In this document: piece after piece, positions 8,873 to 17,798 of the stretch
Numbering within the stretch: the stretch's first letter is position 1
Layout: every line of letters begins with the position of its first letter
Source: G963422595 sp963422595
GTDB lineage: Bacteria; Pseudomonadota; Gammaproteobacteria; UBA4575
Direction of reading: 5' to 3'
Assembly: GCA_963422595.1 (NCBI GenBank)
Contig: OY730298.1
Location: 1,240,001 to 1,304,000 of the forward strand
DNA length: 64,000 nt
Notes under the pieces: generated by a model
Database searches by the model: none
What the model was told of the DNA's origin: nothing
The model's input: only the letters and a program-made list of their open reading frames with translations
Made by a program: the position numbers and the translations under genes

Positions 8873-10219
8873 ATGAAGAAGAAGTTAGTAATATTAGGAA
8901 TATCGTTATGTTCGTTATTAGTGACGAGCATAGGGGTATTGGCGGAGACCATGTATGTACCGATACCGAGTTATCGGGTAGGTCCGTATGCGGCGGGGGG
9001 CACGGGGTATTTTGGTGGCATATTAGACTACTACAATTTAGTCAATGATCATCGAGGGGGTGTGAATGGTGTCAAGTTAATATGGTCGGAATGTGAGACC
9101 GAATATTCGGTAGAGCGTGGGGTGGAGTGTTACAAGCGGTTAAAGGATCGGGAAGGTGGGGCGGTCTTTTTTGATCCGTTAAGTGTAGGCATATCCACGG
9201 CCTTAATTGAGACTGGTCGCAAGGACAAGATGCCGATTATTGCGGTCAATCACGGCAAGACGGCGGGGCAGCGCGGGGACATTTTCCCGTACTATTTCAT
9301 GCCTGGCATCAACACTTATGATGAGCACTCCATCATGGTACATTTTATTGGAGACGTACTGGAGGGAGGTCGAGACAACCTGAAGGGCAAGAAGATTGCG
9401 ATGTTATATCATGGTTCGCCGTATGGTCGAGAGGCCATAGAGTTCATGGATGCCATGTGTGACAAATGGGGATGCACGCATCACCCGTTAGAGGTACCGC
9501 ATCCTGGCAACGAGCAGCAATCGCAATGGCTCAACATTCGCAAGCTCAAGCCGGACTACGTACTATTACGGGGTTGGGGGGTAATGAACCCGGTAGCGAT
9601 GCAGACGGCGGTACGCACTGGTTATCCGGTGAGTCGTTTAATTGGCAACATTTGGAGCAATTCGGACGAGGACGTAATTCCGGCGGGCAAGGCGGCGGAT
9701 GGTTATCAGGCCATCACCACGCATCCGGCGGGCACCAACTTCAGTGTTGTGCAGGAGATCATTGACAAGGTATACAAGGCTGGCAAGGGGGATTTACAGG
9801 ACAAGAGCCGTTTAGGTTCGGTGTACTGGAATTTAGGGGTACTGGCTGGCATTGTACATGTAGAGGCTTTACTGATTGCGCAGCAGCGTTTTGGGGATCG
9901 TCCGTTGACCAGCACTGAGGCGCGGTGGGGTTTTGAGAACCTCAAGTTAGATGCGGATCGCATTGAAGAGTTAGGTGCCACGGGGCTAGTGCCGGAGATG
10001 CATTTAACGTGTTTAGATCATGTAGGCGGTCATTTAGCCAAGTTTCAGCAATGGAATGCGGGCAAGCGGCAGTGGAACATTGTTTCGGACTGGATTGAAG
10101 GAGACGTACCGTTATCGCAATCCATTATTGACGCGGGTGCAGAGAAATACGCCCAAGACAATAACATCACCGCACGACCCTGCAACGCTGATAACAATGA
10201 CGATGACTTCGATTTGTAA
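8873..10219 (+). CDS. Periplasmic substrate-binding protein of the Liv-type ABC importer
   Basis: A 448-residue type I periplasmic binding protein. Residues 1-24 are a clear Sec signal (KKK, hydrophobic core, cleavage after VLA). The mature part opens with MYVPIPSYRVGPYAAGGTGY, then LIWSECETEY and VERGVECYKR, ending with a short Asp-rich tail. GGAGGAG stands 6 bases before the ATG. It shares long identical blocks with the orphan binding protein at 20875 (RGWGVMNPVA, LIGNIWSNSDEDV, GYQAITTHPAG, GDLQDKSRLGSVY), so the two bind the same or related ligands. Its codon choice stands out from its neighbours: Leu is mostly TTA and Val mostly GTA, with many GCG and GGG codons. Confidence 0.9.
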   Translation: MKKKLVILGISLCSLLVTSIGVLAETMYVPIPSYRVGPYAAGGTGYFGGILDYYNLVNDHRGGVNGVKLIWSECETEYSVERGVECYKRLKDREGGAVFFDPLSVGISTALIETGRKDKMPIIAVNHGKTAGQRGDIFPYYFMPGINTYDEHSIMVHFIGDVLEGGRDNLKGKKIAMLYHGSPYGREAIEFMDAMCDKWGCTHHPLEVPHPGNEQQSQWLNIRKLKPDYVLLRGWGVMNPVAMQTAVRTGYPVSRLIGNIWSNSDEDVIPAGKAADGYQAITTHPAGTNFSVVQEIIDKVYKAGKGDLQDKSRLGSVYWNLGVLAGIVHVEALLIAQQRFGDRPLTSTEARWGFENLKLDADRIEELGATGLVPEMHLTCLDHVGGHLAKFQQWNAGKRQWNIVSDWIEGDVPLSQSIIDAGAEKYAQDNNITARPCNADNNDDDFDL

Positions 10220-10242
10220 AAATCTGAAGGGTTACAATCTTC

Positions 10243-10271
10243 ACAACCGGGCTACTCTGTAGCTCGGTTGT
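10243..10271 (+). terminator. Strong intercistronic hairpin after the binding-protein gene
   Basis: ACAACCGGGCTAC and GTAGCTCGGTTGT form 13-bp arms with one mismatch and a TCT loop. There is no T-run, so a stabilising or attenuating structure is likelier than a full terminator. Such hairpins commonly let binding-protein mRNA exceed that of the downstream ATPase gene. Confidence 0.65.
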
Positions 10272-10324
10272 TGAAGGTAATAAATGTTGAAGATGATAAA
10301 TCAAATGTGAATTGAAGAAATATT

Positions 10325-11191
10325 ATGAGCGATACATCCCCGCCAGCAGTACCGGAAAATACACAGTCAACACCAGCAGAAACGCCGGCAGACACGTCAT
10401 TACTGGTAATCAACAATATTGAAGCCGTTTACGGCAGAGTAATTCTTGCATTACACGGAGTTTCTCTTGTGGTAAATCAGGGCGAAATAGTGTCTCTGCT
10501 GGGCGCGAATGGTGCTGGTAAAACCACTACACTGAAGGCGTGCTCACGTTTGTTAGAATCTGAGCGGGGCGAAGTTACCAAAGGAACTATTGAGCTAAAC
10601 GGTAATGATATAGCGGGCTATAGTGCTTATGACATGGTGAAAAAAGGTGTGGTTCAGGTATTAGAAGGGCGTCATATATTCGCGCACTTGAGTGTCGAGG
10701 AAAATTTATTGACCGGCTCCTTTGTTAAAAACATGAGAAGAGCCATACAAAGAAGAAATTTAGAGTACGTATACGAATTGTTCCCGCGCATCAAAGATCG
10801 ACGTAAAAATCCGGGTGGATTGTGTTCTGGCGGCGAGCAGCAAATGATTGCGGTAGGTCGGGCCTTGATGTCAAAGCCCAGCCTTATCTTATTGGACGAG
10901 CCATCTATGGGGTTGGCCCCACAGTTTATCGAACAGGTATTTGAAATTGTTAAACGACTAAATGAAGAAGAAGGCGTAAGTTTTTTAATTTCAGAACAAA
11001 ATGCCAGGATTGCTTTACGTTATGCTTCAGTGGGTTATGTCATTGAAAACGGTCGGGTGGTAAAAAAAGGCACGGCGAAACAGCTGCTTGAATCGACAGA
11101 CGTAGCCGAAATGTATTTAGGCGGAGCGGATAAAGACCTGTCATTTGATGGCGTAAAGTACTATCACCGCCGTCTTTCCGCCTTCGTATAG
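10325..11191 (+). CDS. Liv-type (LivF-like) ABC transporter ATP-binding protein
   Basis: A 288-residue ATPase, the second nucleotide-binding subunit of the importer. Walker A is GANGAGKT (60-67), the signature is CSGGEQQMIAVGRAL (Cys where Leu is usual), and Walker B is LILLDEP. VLEGRHIF corresponds to the PEGRxIF segment that marks LivF. It has a disordered Pro/Thr-rich N-terminal extension of about 25 residues and a C-terminal extension past the usual MYLG ending. It closes the six-gene operon. A factor-independent terminator lies about 270 bases downstream. Confidence 0.9.
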   Translation: MSDTSPPAVPENTQSTPAETPADTSLLVINNIEAVYGRVILALHGVSLVVNQGEIVSLLGANGAGKTTTLKACSRLLESERGEVTKGTIELNGNDIAGYSAYDMVKKGVVQVLEGRHIFAHLSVEENLLTGSFVKNMRRAIQRRNLEYVYELFPRIKDRRKNPGGLCSGGEQQMIAVGRALMSKPSLILLDEPSMGLAPQFIEQVFEIVKRLNEEEGVSFLISEQNARIALRYASVGYVIENGRVVKKGTAKQLLESTDVAEMYLGGADKDLSFDGVKYYHRRLSAFV

Positions 11192-11457
11192 CAATACTCT
11201 GGTACGCACGCCGCGCCAATCAATCCAAACCACCGCACTTTTGCTGTGTTGTGGGAAACTTATGTCGTAAGGAACAACTTGTGTTGTAGGGGACAACCAT
11301 CGTTATTCCTGACAACTGGTAAAATCGTCCACTCTTCCCTTCAAAATATAGAACGTGTGACACCTGGGGACGTAATTTTTTCTATTTCAGAAGATTCATA
11401 ATTGATACCCGCCCAATTTTAGATACACGACACGGGCAAAATCAGGTACGTTGCGAT

Positions 11458-11483
11458 AACAGGGTTGCCCTGTTAAATTTTTT
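11458..11483 (+). terminator. Rho-independent terminator of the ligase/ABC operon
   Basis: AACAGGG-TTG-CCCTGTT gives a 7-bp perfect stem followed by AAATTTTTT. The T-run is on the plus strand only and reaches into the stop codon of the convergent MBL gene, so it serves transcripts coming from the left. Confidence 0.75.
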
Positions 11484-12423
11484 ATAAACGATCTGCCCAA
11501 ATCTCCAACCCTGCTGCGTTCAATTCTAAATCATGCTTAAGAAAGCATACCTGCTCTTCTATATTCGTTGCGTTTGTTCTGCTATTTAATCTTTGTCGCA
11601 AACGTTCAGTAAGTGCAGCAACTATTTTTTCTTTGCGATTTTTTGCCTGCGAACAGCCTTTCGCAATCTCTGCATAGCGAACGATATCGTTACCTAGATC
11701 TTGTGCAAGGCGGTTGACTTCTGTAATGCGTCCGAAATGCGTTAAATAAATATTTTTTGGGTGATAACTAAGCAACCGCGCGAGTGAATCCTGCCAGGCA
11801 TCAGGATCGAACTGCACAGGTGTGGTAGTCGGCAGAATAAAGGCACCATCTTCGCCATCAAGTTCCCGGTATGACAACCCAAAAGTATCGCCGCTAAAAA
11901 ATCCTTTACTCATCTCATCGTATATACAGAAATGGTGGCGAGCATGACCCGGCGTATCTATAAACGTCAATGCACGGCCTGCAAGCTTAATCACCGTGTT
12001 ATCGTCAGCAACGATTACGCGCTGCTCATCAACTGGAATTACCTCACCAAAATTTTGGTGAAATTTCTCCTCGCCATAAACTGCCATTGCACTATTGATG
12101 AGCTTCCCCGGGTGAATCATGTGCCGTGCACCACGAGGATGAATGACCAATCTGGCATCAGGTAACTTGCTCATTAACAAACCTGCGCCACCAGCATGAT
12201 CCAGATGCACGTGCGTAGGAATGACATATTCAACGGCCTCGATTGGAATATTTTTTATTTTCAAGATCTCTATTAAGTAAGGAACAGTATTTCCTGTACC
12301 GGTGTCGATAAACGCGGCGCGATTCCTGTAAGTAACCAAATAACAAGCTGCACACCCAGCTTGCATATACATAGTATCAATACACGTGATACCAAAGTTA
12401 TAGTCGTAGGAGATAACTCGCAT
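11482..12423 (-). CDS. MBL-fold metallo-hydrolase
   Basis: This 313-residue protein has the full binuclear metal site: HVHLDH (71-76), His160 in DTPGH, Asp179 in FSGDT and His229 in LTHFG. The fold resembles glyoxalase II and related thioester hydrolases, and the C-terminal 80 residues are helical. Substrate cannot be told from sequence. It lies 20 bp downstream of the RraA-family gene on the same strand, so the two are probably co-transcribed, and it converges on the ABC operon terminator. Confidence is high for family and low for role. Confidence 0.85.
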   Translation of the reverse strand: MRVISYDYNFGITCIDTMYMQAGCAACYLVTYRNRAAFIDTGTGNTVPYLIEILKIKNIPIEAVEYVIPTHVHLDHAGGAGLLMSKLPDARLVIHPRGARHMIHPGKLINSAMAVYGEEKFHQNFGEVIPVDEQRVIVADDNTVIKLAGRALTFIDTPGHARHHFCIYDEMSKGFFSGDTFGLSYRELDGEDGAFILPTTTPVQFDPDAWQDSLARLLSYHPKNIYLTHFGRITEVNRLAQDLGNDIVRYAEIAKGCSQAKNRKEKIVAALTERLRQRLNSRTNATNIEEQVCFLKHDLELNAAGLEIWADRL

Positions 12424-12443
12424 ACCAAGATCTATCTCGTTTT

Positions 12444-12926
12444 TTAAGCTAACAAATCTTTAATACTTACAATAACCCCATCTTCATCCGCATACAGAAA
12501 ATGACCGGGGATAAAGTCCACGTCGGCGAAATGTACTGCAACGTCCTTTTCTCCCGCGCCTTTTTTTACTGTTTTTAGTGGACAGGCAGACAGTGCCTTA
12601 CAGCCAATATTAATTGTGGCAATGATTTCAGAATCGCGAATACACCCGTTTACAACAACGCCTGCCCAATTATTTTCTGCGCCTATTTGAGCCAGTAAGC
12701 CACCAACTAATGCCCTGCGAGTTGAGCCACCACCATCAATTACCAGCACCTGACCAGCTCCGGCATATTTGAGCGTATCCCGCACCAGGGAATTATCTTC
12801 AAAGCACTTTACTGTACAAATTTTCCCGCAAAAAGATATATTGCCACCGTAATCACGAAATAGTGGCTGGGTTACCAAAATACTACTTTCATGCTCATCG
12901 CAGAGATCAGCGGTTTTAAATTGCAT
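12444..12926 (-). CDS. rraA: RraA family protein (RNase E regulator / HMG aldolase-like)
   Basis: This 160-residue protein spans the RraA fold. Hallmarks are FRDYGGNISFCGKI, GQVLVIDGGGSTRRALVGG, GVVVNGCIRDS and FLYADEDGVIVS. The length and the start (FKTADLCDE) fit gammaproteobacterial RraA, which binds RNase E and lowers its activity. The same fold includes 4-hydroxy-4-methyl-2-oxoglutarate aldolases, which keep a G-x20-R-D-type site; NGCIRD is present, so enzymatic activity is not excluded. It is divergent from aceA across a 217-bp intergenic region. Confidence 0.85.
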   Translation of the reverse strand: MQFKTADLCDEHESSILVTQPLFRDYGGNISFCGKICTVKCFEDNSLVRDTLKYAGAGQVLVIDGGGSTRRALVGGLLAQIGAENNWAGVVVNGCIRDSEIIATINIGCKALSACPLKTVKKGAGEKDVAVHFADVDFIPGHFLYADEDGVIVSIKDLLA

Positions 12927-13087
12927 AGATATACTTCCTATACGTTATGACCCTGAGTTCAACACTGGTATTCTAATCGCTCTAATTCTTATTTCCCATT
13001 GGTAGTTTGCATAGTCGATTTCTTAATTTTTATAGTCACTCTAAATTAGTATCTGTTAATATGTGCTCCCAACTTGCAGCTTACCGA

Positions 13088-13105
13088 GATTCTAAGGTTA
13101 GAATC
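13088..13105. promoter_or_regulatory. 18-bp palindrome upstream of aceA
   Basis: GATTCTAA-GG-TTAGAATC has perfect 8-bp arms. It lies 39 bp before the aceA start in the divergent rraA/aceA region, where a repressor of isocitrate lyase could bind. There is no T-run, so it is not a terminator. The regulator is unknown. Confidence 0.45.
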
Positions 13106-13143
13106 AGAATTATTTCATTTCGGTTTTTTTTAAGGAGACAATC

Positions 13144-14448
13144 GTGAGTAAGAGTAGGGCTGAACAAACAAAAGAGCTTGACAAAGAATGGGCGAATAAT
13201 CCTCGCTGGGGTAGCGTTCGACGTGACTATACTGCCGAAGATGTCGTGCGTCTTCGTGGTTCATTACAAATAGAATATACGCTTGCGCGGCGCGGAGCAG
13301 AACAGCTTTGGAAGCTGGTTAATGAGGAAGATTACATTAATTGTCTGGGTGCGCTAACCGGGGGACAGGCAGTGCAACAAGTCAAGGCTGGAATTAAGGC
13401 AATTTACTTATCAGGTTGGCAGGTGGCTGCGGATGCCAATACCAGTGAAACTATGTATCCGGATCAGTCGCTCTATGCTTACGATTCAGTGCCAACCGTT
13501 GTGCGCAGGATAAATAACGCATTTAAGCGTGCTGATGAAATTCAATGGTCACGCGAAGATAGTGATATAAATTATTTCGTACCCATTGTTGCTGATGCCG
13601 AGGCTGGATTTGGTGGTGTACTCAATGCTTTTGAACTGATGAAAAACATGATTGTTGCGGGTGCCTCCGGGGTGCACTTTGAAGATCAACTAGCCGCCGT
13701 TAAAAAATGCGGACACATGGGTGGCAAGGTACTTGTGCCAACTCAGGAAGCCTGTCAAAAGCTCAACGCTGCTCGCCTTGCCGCGGACGTAATGGGCGTG
13801 CCAACTGTAATATTAGGTCGTACAGATTCCGAGGCTGCTAATCTACTCACCTCGGACTATGATGAACGTGATAAGCCTTTTCTAACGGGCGAACGTACCT
13901 CGGAAGGTTTTTACCGAGTAAAAAATGGTTTGGAACAAGCGATTTCGCGCGGACTTGCTTACTCGGAATATGCAGATTTAGTTTGGTGCGAGACTGGGAC
14001 TCCTGATTTAGAGTTTGCCAAAAAGTTTGCCGAAGGTGTTCGTAAAGAATATCCTGGACAATTACTCGCCTATAACTGCTCACCTTCTTTCAACTGGAAA
14101 CAGAATTTAGACGATGACACCATAGCTAAATTCCAACGTGAACTAGGTGCTATGGGCTACAAATATCAATTTATTACTTTGGCCGGTATTCATAATATGT
14201 GGTACAACATGTTTGATTTGGCGGAGGCTTACGTAAAAGAAGGAATGAAGGCCTACGTAAACATGGTGCAAGAACCTGAATTTAATGCGCGTGATCGAGG
14301 CTATACCTTTGTTAGTCACCAGCAAGAGGTAGGCGCAGGTTATTTTGATGATGTGACGACCACCATTCAGGGTGGCCAGTCATCTGTCACCGCACTTACA
14401 GGATCTACGGAAGAAGCGCAGTTTGATTCTAAAGTCGCTACTGGATAA
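13144..14448 (+). CDS. aceA: Isocitrate lyase
   Basis: It cleaves isocitrate to glyoxylate and succinate, the first step of the glyoxylate shunt. The 434 residues carry the signature KKCGHMGGK (187-195) with catalytic Cys189, the metal-site segment VADAEAGFGG, and SGWQVAADAN near the N-terminus. GTG is the start, with AAGGAG 6 bases upstream (13132-13137). icd follows 158 bp downstream on the same strand, so the two enzymes competing for isocitrate are adjacent. No malate synthase is in the window. The palindrome at 13088 may control it. Confidence 0.97.
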   Translation: MSKSRAEQTKELDKEWANNPRWGSVRRDYTAEDVVRLRGSLQIEYTLARRGAEQLWKLVNEEDYINCLGALTGGQAVQQVKAGIKAIYLSGWQVAADANTSETMYPDQSLYAYDSVPTVVRRINNAFKRADEIQWSREDSDINYFVPIVADAEAGFGGVLNAFELMKNMIVAGASGVHFEDQLAAVKKCGHMGGKVLVPTQEACQKLNAARLAADVMGVPTVILGRTDSEAANLLTSDYDERDKPFLTGERTSEGFYRVKNGLEQAISRGLAYSEYADLVWCETGTPDLEFAKKFAEGVRKEYPGQLLAYNCSPSFNWKQNLDDDTIAKFQRELGAMGYKYQFITLAGIHNMWYNMFDLAEAYVKEGMKAYVNMVQEPEFNARDRGYTFVSHQQEVGAGYFDDVTTTIQGGQSSVTALTGSTEEAQFDSKVATG

Positions 14449-14606
14449 CCAATCTGGTTGTTACTATATTCAAGTTCTGGCATGTAGCCACATTGCATGC
14501 TGGGACTTTTTATATCTTTACTCATTCTTGTGGCTTAATATCTTTAGGGCAGGCAGCCATCTTTTAACTATAACTAATCTACTTAATTTCATTGAAAGGT
14601 CCATTT

Positions 14607-15953
14607 ATGGCACACAAGCCTTACGAGCACGTTCAAATCCCTGCTGAAGGTGAACCTATAAAACTCAATTCGGATAAAGAATTAGTTGTTCCTGCGGCAC
14701 CTATCATTCCGTTCATAGAAGGTGATGGTATTGGTATAGATGTTACTCCAGTGATGCGCCGTATTGTTTCGGCTGCGGTTAAGAAAGCCTACAACGATAA
14801 ACGTCGTATCAGTTGGATGGAGATATATGCAGGTGAAAAAGCCGCGCGCTTGTATGGTGAGCATGATTTTTTACCTGCGGAAACCCTTGAAGTGATAAAA
14901 AAGTATATTGTCTCGATAAAAGGTCCGTTAGCGACACCTGTAGGAGAAGGGATGCGTTCGTTAAACGTCGCGATTCGGCAAAATCTGGATCTCTTTGCCT
15001 GTGTGCGGCCAATTCGTTATTTCTCGGGGACGCCGACACCATTAAGAAATTCGGCTACTACAGACATGGTAGTCTTTCGTGAAAATACCGAAGATATATA
15101 TGCGGGTATTGAGTGGGAAGCACAAAGTAAAGAGGCGAGAAAAATCATCGGGTTTTTGCGTGGTGAAATGAATGTAACAAAAATACGCTTTCCAGAAACT
15201 TCGGGTATTGGCATTAAACCTGTTTCAAAAGAAGGATCAGTCCGGTTAATCCGTAAAGCGATTCAATATGCCATTGATAATGACCGCCATTCTGTCTCCT
15301 TAGTACACAAAGGAAATATTATGAAATTTACTGAGGGGGCATTTCGAAATTGGGGCTATGAGCTAGCCATGCGCGAATTTGATGCCGAAGTAATTGGTGA
15401 AGGGCCTTGGTGCAAAACAAAGAATCCACGTAATGGCAAAGAAATAATTATAAAAGACGTCATAGCAGATAATTTTTTACAGCAGATTTTACTTAAACCA
15501 AAAGATTATGACGTAATTGCAACGTTAAACTTAAATGGCGATTACATTTCTGATGCACTTGCGGCGCAAGTGGGTGGTATTGGCATTGCGCCAGGCGCGA
15601 ATATTTCTGATGACATTGCATGCTTTGAAGCAACTCATGGCACAGCACCTGCACATGCTGGCAAGAATCGAGTCAATCCGGGATCAATTATTTTATCTGC
15701 TGAAATGATGTTGCGTCATTTAGGCTGGACGGAAGCAGCGGATTTAGTGATTAGTGGAATATCAGGCGCGATTGCATCAAAAACTGTAACCTACGATTTA
15801 GCTTTGGCACGAGCAGGATTTCATGCAAAGGGTCGCAGACCCGGGACTTCAAGAGAGGTGCAGGAAGATCTGGAGAGATTAATGCCCGGAGCGACGCTTG
15901 TAAGCACCTCAGGCTTTGGTGATGCGATTGTTAAAAATATGTCGGTATCTTAA
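14607..15953 (+). CDS. icd: NADP-dependent isocitrate dehydrogenase with C-terminal insert
   Basis: It oxidises isocitrate to 2-oxoglutarate in the TCA cycle. The ATG at 14607 is chosen because GAAAGG lies just upstream; a TTG five codons earlier overlaps that site. The 448 residues contain GEGMRSLNVAIRQN, with Ser118 at the AceK phosphorylation position, FRENTEDIYAG and the NADP-binding ATHGTAPAHAGKN. Enterobacterial Icd has about 416 residues. The excess is mostly a 24-residue insert at 398-421 (starting LALARAGFHAKGRRPG) between KTVTYD and LERLMPGA, where other Icd proteins run straight through. The frame is intact. Confidence 0.95.
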   Translation: MAHKPYEHVQIPAEGEPIKLNSDKELVVPAAPIIPFIEGDGIGIDVTPVMRRIVSAAVKKAYNDKRRISWMEIYAGEKAARLYGEHDFLPAETLEVIKKYIVSIKGPLATPVGEGMRSLNVAIRQNLDLFACVRPIRYFSGTPTPLRNSATTDMVVFRENTEDIYAGIEWEAQSKEARKIIGFLRGEMNVTKIRFPETSGIGIKPVSKEGSVRLIRKAIQYAIDNDRHSVSLVHKGNIMKFTEGAFRNWGYELAMREFDAEVIGEGPWCKTKNPRNGKEIIIKDVIADNFLQQILLKPKDYDVIATLNLNGDYISDALAAQVGGIGIAPGANISDDIACFEATHGTAPAHAGKNRVNPGSIILSAEMMLRHLGWTEAADLVISGISGAIASKTVTYDLALARAGFHAKGRRPGTSREVQEDLERLMPGATLVSTSGFGDAIVKNMSVS

Positions 15954-16358
15954 ACTGTGGAACTTAAGACATAGTAATTTTTGTAATCATTAATGGGGGT
16001 GTGTTGACTGCTATATAAGCACTGATTGTAGCTAAGCTATGTATGTGTTCTTAGTGCGAAGTTATTTTTAAGGCTACTTGATGAACACTGCACTGATGCG
16101 TTCTTTATGAAAGGAGCGGCGAGTACTTGAAATTTGTGCATGGTGATAATTTAGAATCGATATTTAAGGGAATCTGGATCAACTTATGGGATCATTGTGC
16201 ACGCTCACCAATCAAGTGATTATATTGAACATGACGTGCGTGTGGCATGCAATCCGCAAGGATATTAAGAACTTCAGTTAGTTGAAAAATTCTGCTTGGG
16301 AAAGAGTATCATAGCCTAACTATTATTAAGCAGCTCACGCAGCAATTTTTACAGGTTT
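15954..16358 (+). other. Intergenic region between icd and the DUF1820 gene
   Basis: This 405-base stretch has only very short open frames, for example a 7-codon frame after GAAAGGAG near 16110. No RNA gene, terminator or repeat was recognised. Relatives often carry cspD or clpS near icd; neither is here. Confidence 0.4.
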
Positions 16359-16700
16359 ATGGCTAAAAAAAGTATTTATAAGATAAGCTTTTATAATCAG
16401 AGTAAAGTATATGAGATATATGCGCACCAAGTGTATCAATCTGATTTGTATGGTTTTATAACCATTGAAGAGTTAACATTTAACGAACGATCAAGTGTTG
16501 TAGTAGACCCTGGTGAAGAAAAGCTTAAATCGGAATTTGATTTGGTAAAGCGTTTTTTTCTGCCTATGCATGCAATTATCAGAATAGACGAAGTAGACAA
16601 ACAAGGGATCGCAAAAATATCGGATGTAGGTGAAAACATTGCGCATTTTCCATCATCTATCTACAGCTCAAGTAATGACAAAGGGAAAAAACCCTGGTAA
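16359..16700 (+). CDS. DUF1820 family protein
   Basis: A 113-residue soluble protein matching the small gammaproteobacterial DUF1820 family: an N-terminus with YKISFYNQSKVYEIYAHQVY, a middle VVDPGEEKLKSEF, and the loop FFLPMHAIIRIDEVDKQGIA. No catalytic residues stand out and its function is unknown. It has no signal peptide or membrane segment. It sits alone, 211 bp upstream of tRNA-Ser. Confidence 0.8.
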   Translation: MAKKSIYKISFYNQSKVYEIYAHQVYQSDLYGFITIEELTFNERSSVVVDPGEEKLKSEFDLVKRFFLPMHAIIRIDEVDKQGIAKISDVGENIAHFPSSIYSSSNDKGKKPW

Positions 16701-16911
16701 TAAATTTTGCTTCTGACTAATGTATTATTAATGGAAATAGCCACGCTACACCTAAGGTTGCTCACTTTAATTTAAAAATGTGTGTGACCTCACTGCGATT
16801 AGTTTTTGTGTAATGCCCACAATGCGCACAATGCCCATGTGATTGAATATGGACGAGGAGTAAATCTTTGTTAGTACAGCAGTCCATATTAACAGGGGAT
16901 CGCTTTAGTCA

Positions 16912-17003
16912 GGAGAGATGCCGGAGTGGCCGAACGGGCTCGCCTGGAAAGTGAGTGTGTCCTCAATAGGGCACCGAGGGTTCGAATCCCTCTCTCTCCG
17001 CCA
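16912..17003 (+). tRNA. tRNA-Ser (anticodon GGA)
   Basis: A 92-base tRNA with encoded CCA. The acceptor stem GGAGAGA (16912-16918) pairs with TCTCTCC (16993-16999), with G as discriminator. The anticodon loop CTGGAAA places GGA at 16946-16948. A long variable arm, typical of tRNA-Ser, precedes the T-arm GGGTTCGAATCCC. TCTTTTTCT follows directly. The accessory block starts just downstream, which makes this tRNA a candidate integration site. Confidence 0.97.
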
Positions 17004-17243
17004 TCTTTTTCTACTAAACATGTGATGGGACTTATTGATGCTTCTAAGATGATACTCTACGAGATATTATTGTGCAGTGCAGGTTTCCTTACTTCATAAG
17101 AGTGGAGAGAGTTGCGTTTAGAACAGTAATCGAGAAAGAGTTGATACCAGAAAACGCATTTGTGGAAAGAATAGTCACTTTTCTCAAGTGAAGGAAGACT
17201 TTTTTATAATATTGCTTGATGGGGCTAGTAAGGCGTCAGTTTC

Positions 17244-17798
17244 ATGAGTATTTCTAATCCAAACCAAGTAGAAATTGGTGTTTTAGGGCAAGGAAATTTA
17301 GCAGATTTAATTATAGAACAACTAGGTAAGGTAAAATTTTCTCTAAATATGTTAGAGGACTATGCGAGCAGCCAGGTATGCATTAGTGGGCATTTTTATA
17401 ATTCTCCGATGTCTCTTGCGATGGCTTGTCCAATAATCATTACAATAATGTCTGATGGTCCAGAATTGGAAAATGTACTTTTTGGAAATCAAGGAGTTGT
17501 ACATTGTAGAAGGACAGATAGTATCGTAATAGATATGAGCCCAGTATCTCCAGAGTTTTTACAAGAACTGTCTGAACAATTAATAGAGAGTGAAATTTCT
17601 TTTTTAGATGCGGTGGTAATCAATGAAAATGTAGAAGATTCTGGCACTATACAAATGATGCTCGTAGGTGGGGAGTCGAGTATATATGACCGTGTATTAC
17701 CGATATTTGAAAAGATATCAAAAAATGTTAAGCATATAGGTGTGAATGGCGCAAGTCAGTTTTATCGTCAAGCATTTGTGGTGCGGGAAAAAAACTAA
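17244..17798 (+). CDS. Truncated beta-hydroxyacid dehydrogenase-like NAD-binding protein
   Basis: A 184-residue protein corresponding only to the N-terminal Rossmann domain of the 3-hydroxyisobutyrate/6-phosphogluconate dehydrogenase family. IGVLGQGNLA (11-20) is the dinucleotide loop, with Ala20 replacing the third Gly. VIDMSPVSPEF, FLDAVV and MMLVGGESSIYDRVLPIF align with the family's DMST, FLDAPVSGG and VGGD blocks. The SGG substrate motif is missing and the protein stops before the all-helical domain that holds the catalytic Lys. It is probably not a normal dehydrogenase; it may bind a nucleotide or be a degraded gene. It opens the accessory block. Confidence 0.65.
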   Translation: MSISNPNQVEIGVLGQGNLADLIIEQLGKVKFSLNMLEDYASSQVCISGHFYNSPMSLAMACPIIITIMSDGPELENVLFGNQGVVHCRRTDSIVIDMSPVSPEFLQELSEQLIESEISFLDAVVINENVEDSGTIQMMLVGGESSIYDRVLPIFEKISKNVKHIGVNGASQFYRQAFVVREKN

